In this document: positions 1-9,595 of the stretch, one piece after another
Numbering within the stretch: the stretch's first letter is position 1
Layout of the letters: every line of letters begins with the position of its first letter
Assembly (NCBI GenBank): GCA_902611465.1
Contig: CACLZS010000002.1
Coordinates: 89,437 to 153,436, forward strand
Direction of reading: 5' to 3'
Length of the DNA: 64,000 nt
Origin: an uncultured Pelagibacteraceae bacterium
GTDB taxonomy: Bacteria > Pseudomonadota > Alphaproteobacteria > Pelagibacterales > Pelagibacteraceae
Program-made: the position numbers and the translations under genes
Notes under the pieces: model-generated
Told to the model about the DNA's origin: nothing
The model's database searches: none
The model's input: the letters and a program-made list of their open reading frames with translations, nothing else

Positions 1-676
1 CCAAAACATTTGAATTTTTCTTTACCCATGTATTTGATTTATTTTTTAGTTGCTTAGCGTTATAAATTCCATTTTTATGATAGAACTTTGTCAATTGCCT
101 TCCTACACCCCACACATCATTAATTTCAACTTTTTCTAATATAGGATCAATATTTTCAATTCCTATCAAACTTGTTACACCTGACTTTTTTTTCTTAGCG
201 ATATGATTTGCAACTTTACTTAAGGTTTTGGTTTTAGCAATTCCAATACTAGTTGGAATACCTGTCCATTTTAAAACTGTTTCTCTAATTTCTTTTCCGA
301 CTTTTTCAACTTCACTATCTGCAAAATTTGATAAGTCTAAAAATGCTTCATCAATAGAATAAACTTCAATAGCAGAATTAAATCTTTTTAGTGTTCGCAT
401 CACTCTTCTAGATAAGTCTCCGTACAAAGAATAATTAGATGAAAAAACTTCAACTTTATTTTTAATAATAATATCTTTTGCTTTGAAGTAAGGTTCTCCC
501 ATTTTAATACCTAGAGCTTTTGCTTCAGTTGATCTTGAAATTATACAACCATCATTGTTAGATAAAACTACAACAGGTTTTTTTCTTATTTTAGGATTGA
601 ATAATCTTTCACAAGAAACATAAAAAGAGTTACAATCAATAAGTGCTATTTTTTTAGTATACTGAATGGATGACAT
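1..676 (-). CDS. umuC: UmuC, error-prone DNA polymerase V catalytic subunit (partial)
   Basis: Y-family translesion polymerase subunit that works with processed UmuD to bypass DNA lesions in the SOS response. Only about 225 N-terminal residues are inside the window; the gene runs off the left edge. The reading frame gives the Y-family start ([14 protein letters not shown]), then the active-site segment [13 protein letters not shown] with the catalytic Asp-Glu pair, and the helix-hairpin-helix region starting [14 protein letters not shown]. The ATG at 676 (Met-Ser-Ser-Ile-Gln) lies inside the last codons of umuD, a 23-base overlap, so the two genes are translationally coupled. Family identity is clear; only the C-terminal part is unseen. 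Confidence 0.95.
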   Translation of the reverse strand, partial: MSSIQYTKKIALIDCNSFYVSCERLFNPKIRKKPVVVLSNNDGCIISRSTEAKALGIKMGEPYFKAKDIIIKNKVEVFSSNYSLYGDLSRRVMRTLKRFNSAIEVYSIDEAFLDLSNFADSEVEKVGKEIRETVLKWTGIPTSIGIAKTKTLSKVANHIAKKKKSGVTSLIGIENIDPILEKVEINDVWGVGRQLTKFYHKNGIYNAKQLKNKSNTWVKKNSNVL

Positions 677-1049
677 AAGTTACAACTCCCCAAATAAATA
701 TATCTTCATCTTCATTTATTAAAATTCGATCTGTAAATTCTTTAGAACCTGATGTTAAAAATTTTTTATCTCTTTCTTGAACTAAACTTTTAACAACTAA
801 TTCATCATGGACATTTGCAATAACTGTTGAGAAATTTTTTGGCGTTAAACTCTTATCAACAACTAATAGATCGCCATCATTAATTCCAACATCTACCATT
901 GATTTTCCTTGAACTCTTATGATGAAAGTTGCTGGAACATTTTTGATTAAATGAACATTTAAATCGATGTCTTCCTCAATATAGTCCGTAGCAGGGGATG
1001 GAAAACCCGCGCCAGCTTTATGTAAATAGTAAGGTATTGTTAGCTTCAT
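654..1049 (-). CDS. umuD: UmuD, SOS mutagenesis S24 peptidase subunit
   Basis: Self-cleaving LexA-like peptidase; RecA-filament-stimulated cleavage yields UmuD', the partner of UmuC in polymerase V. At 131 residues it has the S24 layout: a predicted cleavage bond Ala14-Gly15 in [11 protein letters not shown] (E. coli cuts at Cys-Gly in the equivalent CGFPSPAADY), nucleophile Ser50 in GKSM and general base Lys87 in VVKSL. The N-terminal arm is about ten residues shorter than in E. coli. It heads a umuDC operon. A perfect alphaproteobacterial LexA box ends five bases before the ATG, so SOS control is expected. Confidence 0.95.
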   Translation of the reverse strand: MKLTIPYYLHKAGAGFPSPATDYIEEDIDLNVHLIKNVPATFIIRVQGKSMVDVGINDGDLLVVDKSLTPKNFSTVIANVHDELVVKSLVQERDKKFLTSGSKEFTDRILINEDEDIFIWGVVTYVIHSVY

Positions 1050-1053
1050 AAAT

Positions 1054-1068
1054 GTTCTTATTTTGTTC
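1054..1068 (-). promoter_or_regulatory. LexA (SOS) box of umuDC
   Basis: The sequence is GTTC-TTATTTT-GTTC on the + strand, i.e. GAAC-N7-GAAC reading toward umuD. It matches the direct-repeat LexA operator known in alphaproteobacteria (GTTC-N7-GTTC) at all eight specified bases. It sits immediately before the umuD start codon, so bound LexA would block either the promoter or early elongation. Confidence 0.9.
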
Positions 1069-1125
1069 TAATTAATATCCAAGTTATTCAATAGTGTCAA
1101 CCAGGTTGTATTTTGAGTCTGTAAC

Positions 1126-1185
1126 TGAATCAAAAGTGAATCAAAACGTGAACATCGAAACCACATGTTGTATACATGTGGATAA
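1126..1185. promoter_or_regulatory. Structured regulatory region: tandem repeat, inverted repeat and DnaA-box match
   Basis: Between umuD and the first GFA gene there are three ordered elements. Two tandem 11-mers, TGAATCAAAAG and TGAATCAAAAC, occupy 1126-1147. A perfect inverted repeat CCACATGT-N5-ACATGTGG occupies 1161-1181. A perfect DnaA-box match, TGTGGATAA (reverse complement TTATCCACA), lies at 1177-1185 and overlaps the right arm. The inverted repeat looks like an operator for a dimeric regulator. No role can be assigned from sequence. Confidence 0.5.
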
Positions 1186-1214
1186 CTTTAACCACAAATA
1201 GATTAAATATTAAA

Positions 1215-1697
1215 ATGGAAAAAAATAAAAACTTAACCGGCGGATGTATATGCGGGCAAGTTAAGTATACAATTACAGAAAAACCTCTATTCACCCAAGC
1301 TTGTCATTGTAAAGATTGTAAAATTATAACTGGGTCTTCATATGTTATTAATACAAGCGTATTAGATAACACTTTAATTATAGAAGGAAAAGTTGCATCA
1401 ACAGAACTTAAAACAGGTAGTGGAGCTACCTCAAGAGCTTATTTTTGTAACAAATGTGGTACTTATATTTATACAGATTATGCTACAGCGGTTGGTCGAT
1501 CAACAGTTAGAACTAAAACTTTAGATAATTCCGAAAACTTTCCTCCTGAAGCGCATATATTTACAAAAGATAAAGATCCATGGCTGAACCTTACAGAGGA
1601 TGTAATTTGTTTTGAAAAGATGTATGATCCTAAAAAAACATGGCCAGAGGAAAGTTTAAAAAGATACGGAGAATATTTAAAAGTTATTAATAAATAA
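1215..1697 (+). CDS. GFA/CENP-V-like zinc-binding protein (first of two)
   Basis: Member of the family named after glutathione-dependent formaldehyde-activating enzyme; most members have no proven reaction. The zinc-ligand cysteines are visible as CICG near residue 10, CHCKDC near 30, and CNKC near 77. The ATG at 1215 (Met-Glu-Lys-Asn-Lys) is preferred. An upstream in-frame ATG at 1176 would add 13 residues that fall within the inverted-repeat/DnaA-box region and do not fit the family. It is followed after 20 bases by a second, divergent GFA gene with its own AGGAG ribosome site. A zinc-dependent thiol chemistry is the most that can be inferred. Confidence 0.85.
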   Translation: MEKNKNLTGGCICGQVKYTITEKPLFTQACHCKDCKIITGSSYVINTSVLDNTLIIEGKVASTELKTGSGATSRAYFCNKCGTYIYTDYATAVGRSTVRTKTLDNSENFPPEAHIFTKDKDPWLNLTEDVICFEKMYDPKKTWPEESLKRYGEYLKVINK

Positions 1698-1717
1698 TTT
1701 TATTAGGAGATTAAAAT

Positions 1718-2086
1718 ATGAAAAAGTTAACTTGTCACTGCGGAGCAATTGAAGCTGAAGTTAAAATTCCTATAGGTGGTGTTGAAAAAATCATGCGTTG
1801 CAATTGTTCGATCTGCAAAAAAAAAGGTTACATTATAGGGGTCCTTGGTCCTGATGATTTTAAACTTACAAAAGGAGAAGATAAGTTATCGCTTTATCAG
1901 TTTTATACTAATACTGCCAAACATTATTTTTGTTCAATTTGTGGAATTCACACTCATAACAGACCTAGAAGTAATCCAAAAATATATGGTGTAAATATTG
2001 CTTGTATTGAAGGTGTAGAGCCATTCGAAATTGAAGATGTGCCAGTGAATGATGGCAAAAACCATCCATTAGATCAAAAACAATAA
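1718..2086 (+). CDS. GFA/CENP-V-like zinc-binding protein (second of two)
   Basis: A 122-residue GFA-fold protein with the cysteine pairs CHCG (residues 6-9), CNCSIC (28-33) and CSIC (about 72-75) that bind structural and catalytic zinc in the family. It is clearly diverged from the preceding paralogue, so this is an old pair rather than a recent copy. An AGGAG ribosome site lies 10 bases before the ATG. The start of the kinase-like gene follows eight bases after the stop, suggesting one transcript from about 1.2 to 4.3 kb. Substrate unknown. Confidence 0.85.
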   Translation: MKKLTCHCGAIEAEVKIPIGGVEKIMRCNCSICKKKGYIIGVLGPDDFKLTKGEDKLSLYQFYTNTAKHYFCSICGIHTHNRPRSNPKIYGVNIACIEGVEPFEIEDVPVNDGKNHPLDQKQ

Positions 2087-2093
2087 ATTTTTT

Positions 2094-3020
2094 ATGCAAT
2101 CAATTGCTGAGTGTTATAGAAAAGTCGGTAAAGATTGTTTTAAATTTATAAGATCTCAAGAAACATCTAAAGAAAAATTTAAAAATAAAGAAAAGATGAT
2201 AAAATCTTTTCTAATTCCAATTTGCTTCTGGATCAATAATAGAATAAATAAATCTAAACCTTACTTAATAGGTTTAGCAGGAGGTCAAGGAACCGGTAAA
2301 ACAACGATTAGTTCTATTCTAAAAATTGTTCTAACAAAATATTTTAAGCTAAACGTTTTTAAAATCTCAATTGATGATTTATACAAAACCCGAAAAGATA
2401 GAATAAAATTGTCTAAAAAAATTCATCCCTTATTAATGACTAGAGGTGTTCCAGGTACCCACGACATAAATTTTATTTTTGATCTTCTAAAAAAAACAAA
2501 GGGAAAGCAATTCAATCAACAGAGTCTTCCTAAGTTTAATAAGGCAATAGATGACAGATTAAAAAGAAAGTACTGGTACTTAGTTAAAAAGGTACCAGAT
2601 GTTATAATCTTTGAAGGATGGTGTGTAGGAGCTAGAGCAGAAAAAAATGCAACTTTAAAAAAATCGATTAATTCTCTTGAAAGAACAGCAGATAAAAATT
2701 TAAGATGGAGGAAATATGTAAATGGTCAACTACAAACAAAATATAAAAAATTATTTTCTAAATTAGACTGTTTGTTATTTTTAAAAGCTGGAAATTTCAA
2801 ATTATTGCAGACCTGGAGACTTAAACAGGAGGCGTTACTAAAATTAAACTCAAAAAATAAGGCAAATAGTAAGGTTATGAGTAAAAATGAGGTATTAACA
2901 TTTATGCAGACTTACCAAAGAGTCACACAAAATATGTTTAAATTTGCTCCAAAATATTCGTCAGTTGTATTAAATTTAAATAGTAATCATCAAATTAAAT
3001 CCATAAAATATAATAAATGA
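2094..3020 (+). CDS. P-loop kinase, D-glycerate 3-kinase-like
   Basis: A 308-residue kinase of the uridine kinase/phosphoribulokinase fold. Walker A is GGQGTGKT at residues 63-70, followed by ISIDDLY and a conserved TRGVPGTHD segment typical of plant-type D-glycerate 3-kinases; VIIFEGWCVG is the Walker B-like strand. The expected reaction is ATP-dependent phosphorylation of D-glycerate to 3-phosphoglycerate, linking photorespiration-type or serine-cycle carbon to glycolysis. The gene overlaps the next by ATGA, so coupled translation is likely. The first 45 residues are less conserved-looking and the start could lie further in. Confidence 0.75.
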   Translation: MQSIAECYRKVGKDCFKFIRSQETSKEKFKNKEKMIKSFLIPICFWINNRINKSKPYLIGLAGGQGTGKTTISSILKIVLTKYFKLNVFKISIDDLYKTRKDRIKLSKKIHPLLMTRGVPGTHDINFIFDLLKKTKGKQFNQQSLPKFNKAIDDRLKRKYWYLVKKVPDVIIFEGWCVGARAEKNATLKKSINSLERTADKNLRWRKYVNGQLQTKYKKLFSKLDCLLFLKAGNFKLLQTWRLKQEALLKLNSKNKANSKVMSKNEVLTFMQTYQRVTQNMFKFAPKYSSVVLNLNSNHQIKSIKYNK

Positions 3021-4315
3021 AAAAAATATCCTTAATTATCTTTTGTTTAATAGTCTTTACACTACCAGTTAGTGCAGTAACTTTAAATGATGCACTAAAA
3101 CAGACCTATGAGAATAATTTAGAGCTTAAAGCAGAGAGAAAAAATTTAGAAGTTCAAAAAGAAGTTTTAAATATTTCAAAAAGTGACTTTTTTCCAACTT
3201 TAACTCTTACAGGAACTAAAAGTTTCGAAGATACTAATAAACTTACAAATCAAAATGGTACTGATGCTTCAATAACTAATACAAATCCCATGACATCTTC
3301 TGTAAAATTAGAGCAAACACTTTTAGATGGTAGTGGACGCGATACCAAATACGAAAAAAGCAAGTTGGGATTAAATTTGTCTGAAGCTCAACTTATTAAA
3401 AAAGAGCAAGAAGTATTTTTAAAAGCAATTGAAGCTTACACAGCTTTAATTCTTGCTTACGAAAAATTAAATATTAACCAGGAAAACGTAGATTTGCTTC
3501 AAAGACAATTTGAAATTGATAATGCAAGACTCTCAAGAGCTCAAATAACAGCAACTGATTTAGCCCAATCACAATCTTCTTTAGCTGGAGCGCAAGCTGG
3601 ATTCATTGGAGCACAAAATAGTATTGTAACAAGCAAGTTAGCTTATGAAAATATTATTGGGCCAATCAATATTAATGAAAAATTAAAAAAGATATACAAT
3701 GCAGATGTTTTAATTCCATCAAGTCTTGCTGAAGCAAAAAAAACATCTGAACAAAAAAGCCCAGAACTAATTATTGCAGATATTGAATATGGACAATCTG
3801 AATTAGATGTTAAGATTGCTCGTTCAGATCTTTCTCCAACAGCAAAACTATCATTGGAGAGAACTTATGTTGATGATTTAAGTGCAACTTATGATGAAAG
3901 AGAAAAAGATGTTCTTCAAGCAACTGTGAGTTGGCCTTTTCAGTTTGGTGGAAAAAATAAATCAAATGTTAATAAAAATCTTCAAGTAAAAGGTATGAAA
4001 AAATTATTGCTTGAAAACGCATATAGAAATAATACGCAGTCAGTTACTGCCGCTTGGTCCACACTCGAGTCGTCAAAGAGTTTTTTAAGAGCTGTACAGG
4101 CACAAGTTAAAGCAGCAGAAATAGCAAATGAGGGAATTAGCTTTGAATATGAGAGTGGGCTGAACAGATCTACGTTTGATGTCCTTCAATCAAGATCAAA
4201 TCTAATAAATGCAAAAATAAATCTTGCTGAGGCTGAGAGAAACTATCTTTTAGCCCAATACAGATTAATAAAGTCCGTTGGCCTACTTAATAGCGAGTAC
4301 TTAAAACTTAGATAA
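3017..4315 (+). CDS. TolC-family outer-membrane efflux/secretion channel
   Basis: 432 residues with a cleavable Sec signal peptide (MKKISLIIFCLIVFTLPVSA, cleavage after residue 20), then VTLNDALKQTYENNLELKAERKNL, the hallmark opening of TolC proteins. Long heptad-rich helices with two similar halves make the trimeric alpha-barrel tunnel. The length matches the family. The role is export of proteins or small molecules together with an inner-membrane pump and adaptor encoded elsewhere; neither partner is adjacent here. The start overlaps the kinase stop by four bases. Confidence 0.9.
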   Translation: MKKISLIIFCLIVFTLPVSAVTLNDALKQTYENNLELKAERKNLEVQKEVLNISKSDFFPTLTLTGTKSFEDTNKLTNQNGTDASITNTNPMTSSVKLEQTLLDGSGRDTKYEKSKLGLNLSEAQLIKKEQEVFLKAIEAYTALILAYEKLNINQENVDLLQRQFEIDNARLSRAQITATDLAQSQSSLAGAQAGFIGAQNSIVTSKLAYENIIGPININEKLKKIYNADVLIPSSLAEAKKTSEQKSPELIIADIEYGQSELDVKIARSDLSPTAKLSLERTYVDDLSATYDEREKDVLQATVSWPFQFGGKNKSNVNKNLQVKGMKKLLLENAYRNNTQSVTAAWSTLESSKSFLRAVQAQVKAAEIANEGISFEYESGLNRSTFDVLQSRSNLINAKINLAEAERNYLLAQYRLIKSVGLLNSEYLKLR

Positions 4316-4358
4316 ATAGCGACTTCTAGCCCTAATTTTAAAAAAATATTGCTAATGA

Positions 4359-4373
4359 GAACAAAATGTGTAC
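4359..4373 (+). promoter_or_regulatory. Probable LexA (SOS) box of recA
   Basis: GAAC-AAAATGT-GTAC, about 30 bases upstream of the recA start. It matches GAAC-N7-GAAC at seven of eight specified bases and shares the first five spacer bases (AAAAT) with the umuD box read in the same orientation. Good position for a LexA operator, with one mismatch. Confidence 0.7.
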
Positions 4374-4402
4374 ATTTATTTTCATGATTCGAATGTTAAT
4401 AA

Positions 4403-5548
4403 ATGAAAAAAACGAGGCAAAAAATGACTAAAAATAACTTAAAAGTGGTGAAATCCACAAAAGATAAAGAATTGGAAGATAAAGAAAAAAATAAAGCACT
4501 AGATGCAGCAATCAGCCAGATAACAGACAGCTTTGGAAAAGGCTCTGTGATGAAGCTTGGAGAACAAAAAGCAATGGATATTGAGTCCATTTCTACTGGA
4601 TCTTTGAGTTTAGACTTGGCACTTGGAATAGGTGGATTACCAAAAGGCAGAATTGTTGAAATTTATGGACCAGAGTCATCTGGTAAAACTACATTAGCAT
4701 TACAAGTTGTTGCTGAAGCGCAAAAAGCAGGTGGAATTTGTGGATTTGTAGATGCAGAACATGCATTGGATCCAGTCTATGCAAAGAAATTAGGAGTTAA
4801 CACAGAGGAGTTGCTTATTTCACAACCAGACACTGGTGAACAAGCATTAGAAATAACTGATACTTTAATCAAATCTGGTTCAATGTCAGTTTTAGTAGTC
4901 GACTCTGTTGCGGCATTAACTCCAAGAGCAGAAATTGAAGGAGATATGGGAGATCACCATGTTGGTCTTCAAGCAAGATTAATGTCTCAAGCTCTTAGAA
5001 AATTAACAGGATCAATTTCAAGAACTAATACAATGGTTATATTTATTAACCAAATTAGAATGAAAATTGGTGTAATGTTTGGAAGTCCAGAAACAACTTC
5101 TGGAGGTAATTCTTTGAAATTTTATTCTTCAGTAAGAATGGATATTAGAAGAATTGGAGCAATAAAAGATAAAGAGCAAATTGTTGGAAATACAACAAGA
5201 GTAAAAGTTGTTAAAAACAAAGTTGCACCACCATTTAAAGTTGTTGAGTTTGACTTAATGTATGGAAAAGGAATTAGTAAAGTAGGGGAACTAATCGACC
5301 TTGGTGCCAAAGCTGAGATTGTTGAAAAATCTGGAGCTTGGTACGCTTATAAAGGTGAAAAAATTGGTCAAGGTAGAGAGAATGCTAAACTTTACCTTGA
5401 ACAAAACCCAAAAGCTGCGGCTGAGATTGAAATGGCTATAAGAGAAAAAGCTGGTGTTATTTCAAAGAAGATTGAAGGCAATCCCTTAAGTGAAGAAAAG
5501 CTTGAGGCGCAGAAAAAAGAGGAAGAAGTTCCTTCTAAAAAGAATTAG
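4403..5548 (+). CDS. recA: RecA recombinase
   Basis: ATP-dependent strand-exchange protein and SOS co-protease. Walker A GPESSGKT is at residues 89-96, followed by the [15 protein letters not shown] and [16 protein letters not shown] core motifs and loop L2 ([18 protein letters not shown]). The 381-residue length exceeds the usual 350 because of a lysine-rich N-terminal extension of about 25 residues; an internal ATG at 4424 would shorten it by seven. The C-terminal tail is charged, as normal. A strong intrinsic terminator follows at 5571, so recA is a single-gene transcript. Confidence 0.98.
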   Translation: MKKTRQKMTKNNLKVVKSTKDKELEDKEKNKALDAAISQITDSFGKGSVMKLGEQKAMDIESISTGSLSLDLALGIGGLPKGRIVEIYGPESSGKTTLALQVVAEAQKAGGICGFVDAEHALDPVYAKKLGVNTEELLISQPDTGEQALEITDTLIKSGSMSVLVVDSVAALTPRAEIEGDMGDHHVGLQARLMSQALRKLTGSISRTNTMVIFINQIRMKIGVMFGSPETTSGGNSLKFYSSVRMDIRRIGAIKDKEQIVGNTTRVKVVKNKVAPPFKVVEFDLMYGKGISKVGELIDLGAKAEIVEKSGAWYAYKGEKIGQGRENAKLYLEQNPKAAAEIEMAIREKAGVISKKIEGNPLSEEKLEAQKKEEEVPSKKN

Positions 5549-5570
5549 CAGATAACTTTTAGTTATTAAA

Positions 5571-5598
5571 AAAAGGCGCTCTATTGGGCGCCTTTTTT
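5571..5598 (+). terminator. Intrinsic terminator of recA
   Basis: Stem AAAAGGCGCTC / GGGCGCCTTTT with a TATT loop and a run of six T. Eleven pairs including one T-G wobble, unusually GC-rich for this genome. It ends about 50 bases before alaS. Confidence 0.92.
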
Positions 5599-5647
5599 CC
5601 CTTCAGAAGTGTAGACATCATATAAAAATGCTGTATTTTGTTAAAAT

Positions 5648-8311
5648 ATGGCTAAAACATTAAATGAAATTAGGTCAGCATTCTTAGATTATTTTGAAAA
5701 AAATGATCATAAAATAGTTGAGTCTAGCAATTTAGTCCCAAATAATGACCCAACATTGATGTTTGCCAATTCTGGAATGGTCCAATTTAAAAATGTGTTT
5801 ACTGGACTGGAAAAGAGAGACTATCAAAGAGCTACAACATCTCAAAAATGTGTAAGAGCAGGTGGTAAGCATAATGATCTTGAAAATGTTGGCTATACTC
5901 CAAGACACCATACGTTTTTTGAAATGTTGGGAAACTTTTCTTTTGGTGATTATTTTAAAGAAAGAGCTATTGAACTTGCGTGGAATTTAATAACAAAAGA
6001 ATTTGGTTTAGATAAGAACAGGCTTTATGTAACTGTCTACCATGATGATGATGAAGCCTTTAATTACTGGAAACAAATTGCTGGGTTAAGTGAAGATAAA
6101 ATCATAAGAATAGCAACATCTGATAATTTTTGGTCTATGGGTGAAACAGGCCCTTGCGGTCCTTGTTCAGAAATATTTTATGATCATGGAGAACACTTAG
6201 AAGGTGGATTACCAGGAACAAAAAATGAGGATGGGGATAGATTTATAGAAATTTGGAATTTAGTCTTTATGCAGTATGAACAAATTTCTAAAGACAAGCG
6301 AATTAATCTGCCAAAACCATCAGTTGATACTGGAATGGGTTTAGAGAGAATTGCTGCATTACTTCAAGGAACTCACGACAACTATGAAACAGATCACTTT
6401 AAAAAAATAATAAACTCTGCTGCAGAAATTTTAAAAGTTGAGCCTAATAAAGATAATTTAGCAAGTTTTAGAGTAATAGCAGATCACCTACGAGCAAGCT
6501 CATTTTTAATTGCCGAGGGAGTTTTGCCATCAAATGAAGGAAGAGGTTATGTCCTAAGAAGAATTATGAGAAGAGGAATGAGGCATTCCCACTTGCTTGG
6601 TTCTAAAGAACCAATTTTTTATAATATTTTTAAAACTTTAAAAGATGAGATGAGAGGTAATTACTCAGAAATAGAAAGAGCTGAGTCTTTAATAAAAGAG
6701 ACATTAAGAATGGAAGAAGAAAAATTTTTAATTCTTTTAGACAGGGGTATTAAAATATTAAATGAGGAAATGACTAAAATAGACAAGATACTACCTGGAG
6801 AAGTAGCCTTTAAACTCTATGATACCTATGGTTTTCCATTGGATCTTACGCAAGATATTTTAAAAAATAAATCTTTGACAATTGATAATGATAAATTTCA
6901 AAGTTTAATGAAAGAAAGTAAAGAACTTGCTAAGAAAAATTGGAAAGGCTCAGGCGATAGTGCGGTAGACGATATTTGGTTTTCGATAAAAGATAGATTA
7001 GGTCCTTCAGAATTCTTAGGTTATGAAACTGACCAAGCAGAAGGTATTATTTTATCACTATTAAAAGACAACAAAGAAGTAAATGAATTAAATGAAAACG
7101 ATGAAGGAATTATCATTTTAAATCAAACTCCTTTTTATGGAGAGTCTGGGGGACAGGTAGGAGATACTGGTGAAATAATATCTGGAAACTTTAAATTCGA
7201 GATAACAGATGTCCAAAAAAAATTAGGTGATCTATTTGTACATTACGGCAAAGTTAAATCAGGAAGTATAAAAATCAAAGACAATGTTGAGATGAAAATT
7301 GATATTGATAGACGTAATAATATAAGAGCCTATCACTCTGCAACACACCTTTTGCATGAGTCTTTAAGAAGAGTATTAGGCACTCACGTTACACAAAAAG
7401 GATCATTAGTAGCACCAGATAGATTAAGATTTGATTTTAGTCACATGAAACCAATTTCAGACCAGGAAATAGAAAAAATAGAAAATCACGTTAATTCAAT
7501 GGTACAAAAAAAATCAGAAGTTAAAACAAGGATCATGACTCCTAAAGAAGCAGTAAACAACGGAGCTCTGGCACTCTTTGGAGAAAAATATGGAGAAGAG
7601 GTAAGAGTGTTATCCATGGGTGACGAGAAAGAAAGATATTTTTCCACTGAATTATGTGGAGGTACGCATGTACGAAATACTGGTGACATTGGAAAATTCA
7701 AAATTATTAGCCAATCATCAATTGCAGCAGGTGTGAGAAGAGTAGAAGCACTTAGAGAAAATCAATTAAATAGTTTTTTACAAAATAAAGAAAAATTATC
7801 TGATTTATCTGCACAAAAAGATGAAGAAATGATTAATGACTTATCAAAACAGATAATTAAATTAGGTGGCAAACCAAATTTAGAAAATGAAGATAATAGG
7901 ATTTTAATTAAAGAGTTATCAAAACAACTAGAGCAATTAAAATTTAGTTCAATTTTAGAAAATAATTCAAAAAATATAATTCAAGATGTTAAAATAAATA
8001 ATATAAGTATAAGATTTCAAAAAGTTGATGATCTTCCTCCTAAAGAGTTAAGAAAATTGGTTGATGCTGGAAAAAAAGATCTAAAAACAGGAATTGTTAT
8101 AGTTTTTGCTAGTTTAGAAGACAAAGTAGGTCTTGCAGTTGGGATAACAGATAAGCTTACTGATAAGTATGATGCAGTCACATTTGCTAAAACAGGATCT
8201 GAAATTATTGGTGGGAAAGGTGGTGGCGGTAGAAAAGATTTTGCACAAGCAGGAGGCCAATTTAAAGATAAAATTGATGAGGCTTTTGAAAAAATTAAAA
8301 CTTTAATTTAG
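5648..8311 (+). CDS. alaS: Alanyl-tRNA synthetase
   Basis: Class II synthetase charging tRNA-Ala, 887 residues, full length. The N-terminal catalytic domain shows motif 1 ([13 protein letters not shown]), motif 2 ([20 protein letters not shown]) and motif 3 ([13 protein letters not shown]). The editing domain has HSATHLLH (about residue 563) and the matching CGGTH (about 670) zinc ligands, and the C-terminal DHHA1-like domain ends with [16 protein letters not shown]. It starts at ATG 5648, after the recA terminator. Its 3' end overlaps the convergent icd gene by nine bases. Confidence 0.98.
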   Translation: MAKTLNEIRSAFLDYFEKNDHKIVESSNLVPNNDPTLMFANSGMVQFKNVFTGLEKRDYQRATTSQKCVRAGGKHNDLENVGYTPRHHTFFEMLGNFSFGDYFKERAIELAWNLITKEFGLDKNRLYVTVYHDDDEAFNYWKQIAGLSEDKIIRIATSDNFWSMGETGPCGPCSEIFYDHGEHLEGGLPGTKNEDGDRFIEIWNLVFMQYEQISKDKRINLPKPSVDTGMGLERIAALLQGTHDNYETDHFKKIINSAAEILKVEPNKDNLASFRVIADHLRASSFLIAEGVLPSNEGRGYVLRRIMRRGMRHSHLLGSKEPIFYNIFKTLKDEMRGNYSEIERAESLIKETLRMEEEKFLILLDRGIKILNEEMTKIDKILPGEVAFKLYDTYGFPLDLTQDILKNKSLTIDNDKFQSLMKESKELAKKNWKGSGDSAVDDIWFSIKDRLGPSEFLGYETDQAEGIILSLLKDNKEVNELNENDEGIIILNQTPFYGESGGQVGDTGEIISGNFKFEITDVQKKLGDLFVHYGKVKSGSIKIKDNVEMKIDIDRRNNIRAYHSATHLLHESLRRVLGTHVTQKGSLVAPDRLRFDFSHMKPISDQEIEKIENHVNSMVQKKSEVKTRIMTPKEAVNNGALALFGEKYGEEVRVLSMGDEKERYFSTELCGGTHVRNTGDIGKFKIISQSSIAAGVRRVEALRENQLNSFLQNKEKLSDLSAQKDEEMINDLSKQIIKLGGKPNLENEDNRILIKELSKQLEQLKFSSILENNSKNIIQDVKINNISIRFQKVDDLPPKELRKLVDAGKKDLKTGIVIVFASLEDKVGLAVGITDKLTDKYDAVTFAKTGSEIIGGKGGGGRKDFAQAGGQFKDKIDEAFEKIKTLI

Positions 8312-9517
8312 TTTTTGTCTCAACTTACCATCTAAAGTATCTAAAAATTGATTAGTTGTTAAATACTTTGTTGAAGGTCCTATCAAAATAGCTAAGTCCT
8401 TAGTCATTGATCCTTCTTCAACACAATCAACACATACTTTTTCAAGTGTTTCTGCAAATTTTATCAATTCTTCATTTCCATCTAATTTTCCTCTATGAGC
8501 CAATCCTCTTGTCCAAGCAAAAATAGATGCAATAGGATTTGTTGAGGTTTCTTTACCTTGTTGATGCATTCTAAAGTGTCTGGTTACTGTTCCATGTGCA
8601 GCTTCAGCTTCCATTGTTTTGCCATCAGGAGCAAGCAAAACACTTGTCATTAAACCTAAAGATCCATATCCTTGAGCAACTGTATCTGATTGTACATCTC
8701 CATCATAATTTTTGCATGCCCAAATATATTTGCCATGCCATTTCATAGCACATGCTACCATGTCATCAATTAATCTATGTTCATAAGTAATTTTATTTTG
8801 ATCAAATCTATCCTTAAATTCTTTTTCAAAAACTTCTTCAAAAATATCTTTAAATCTTCCATCGTATCTTTTTAAAATTGTATTTTTAGTAGAAAGGTAA
8901 ACTGGCCATTTTTTTATTAATCCATAGTTAAAGCAAGATCTAGCAAAGTCTTCTATTGATTTATCTAAATTATACATTGATAAAGCTATTCCAGGTCCTG
9001 GAAAATTAAAGACTTCATATTTCCTCTCATCAGAACCATCTTTAGCTGTCCATTTTATTTCTAATTTACCTTTACCGGGTACCGTAAAGTCTGTTGCTCT
9101 GTATTGATCACCAAATGCATGTCTACCTATAATCAATGGATCTGTCCATGAGGGCACAAGTTTTGGAATATTTTTACAAATTATGGGTTCTCTAAAAACA
9201 GTTCCTCCAATTATATTCCTTATTGTACCATTTGGAGATCTCCACATTTTTTTAAGATTAAATTCTCTTACTCTAGCTTCATCGGGTGTGATGGTTGCAC
9301 ATTTAATACCTACACCATTTTTTTTAATTGCATTAGCACATTCAATTGTTATTTTGTCCTCAGTTTTATCCCTGCTTTCCATTCCTAAATCGTAGTACTC
9401 AATTTTGAGATCAAGGTAAGTTAAAACGAGCTTATTTTTTATGAAGTCCCATATAACTCTGGTCATTTCATCGCCATCTAACTCTACAATGGGGTTTTTA
9501 ACCTTAATTTTACTCAT
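8303..9517 (-). CDS. icd: NADP-dependent isocitrate dehydrogenase
   Basis: TCA-cycle enzyme turning isocitrate into 2-oxoglutarate with NADPH formation. The 404-residue protein is of the dimeric eukaryote-like type. Visible features: [17 protein letters not shown] at the N-terminus, the substrate loop [19 protein letters not shown], the metal-site Asp segment [10 protein letters not shown], and the NADP-site [11 protein letters not shown]. It is convergent with alaS (nine-base overlap) and divergent from psd, with a 78-base promoter region between them. Confidence 0.97.
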   Translation of the reverse strand: MSKIKVKNPIVELDGDEMTRVIWDFIKNKLVLTYLDLKIEYYDLGMESRDKTEDKITIECANAIKKNGVGIKCATITPDEARVREFNLKKMWRSPNGTIRNIIGGTVFREPIICKNIPKLVPSWTDPLIIGRHAFGDQYRATDFTVPGKGKLEIKWTAKDGSDERKYEVFNFPGPGIALSMYNLDKSIEDFARSCFNYGLIKKWPVYLSTKNTILKRYDGRFKDIFEEVFEKEFKDRFDQNKITYEHRLIDDMVACAMKWHGKYIWACKNYDGDVQSDTVAQGYGSLGLMTSVLLAPDGKTMEAEAAHGTVTRHFRMHQQGKETSTNPIASIFAWTRGLAHRGKLDGNEELIKFAETLEKVCVDCVEEGSMTKDLAILIGPSTKYLTTNQFLDTLDGKLRQKLN

Positions 9518-9595
9518 TTTTTCGATATATCTTAATAGTTGAATTTATTCTTTTTGTATACATATTAATCAAAAATTATCAATTATAGGATTGTC

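Noticed and set aside
1177..1185. DnaA box as a sign of a replication origin
   Set aside because: Only one perfect box is present, with no cluster, no dnaA/dnaN/gidA neighbours and no AT-rich unwinding element distinguishable from the background.
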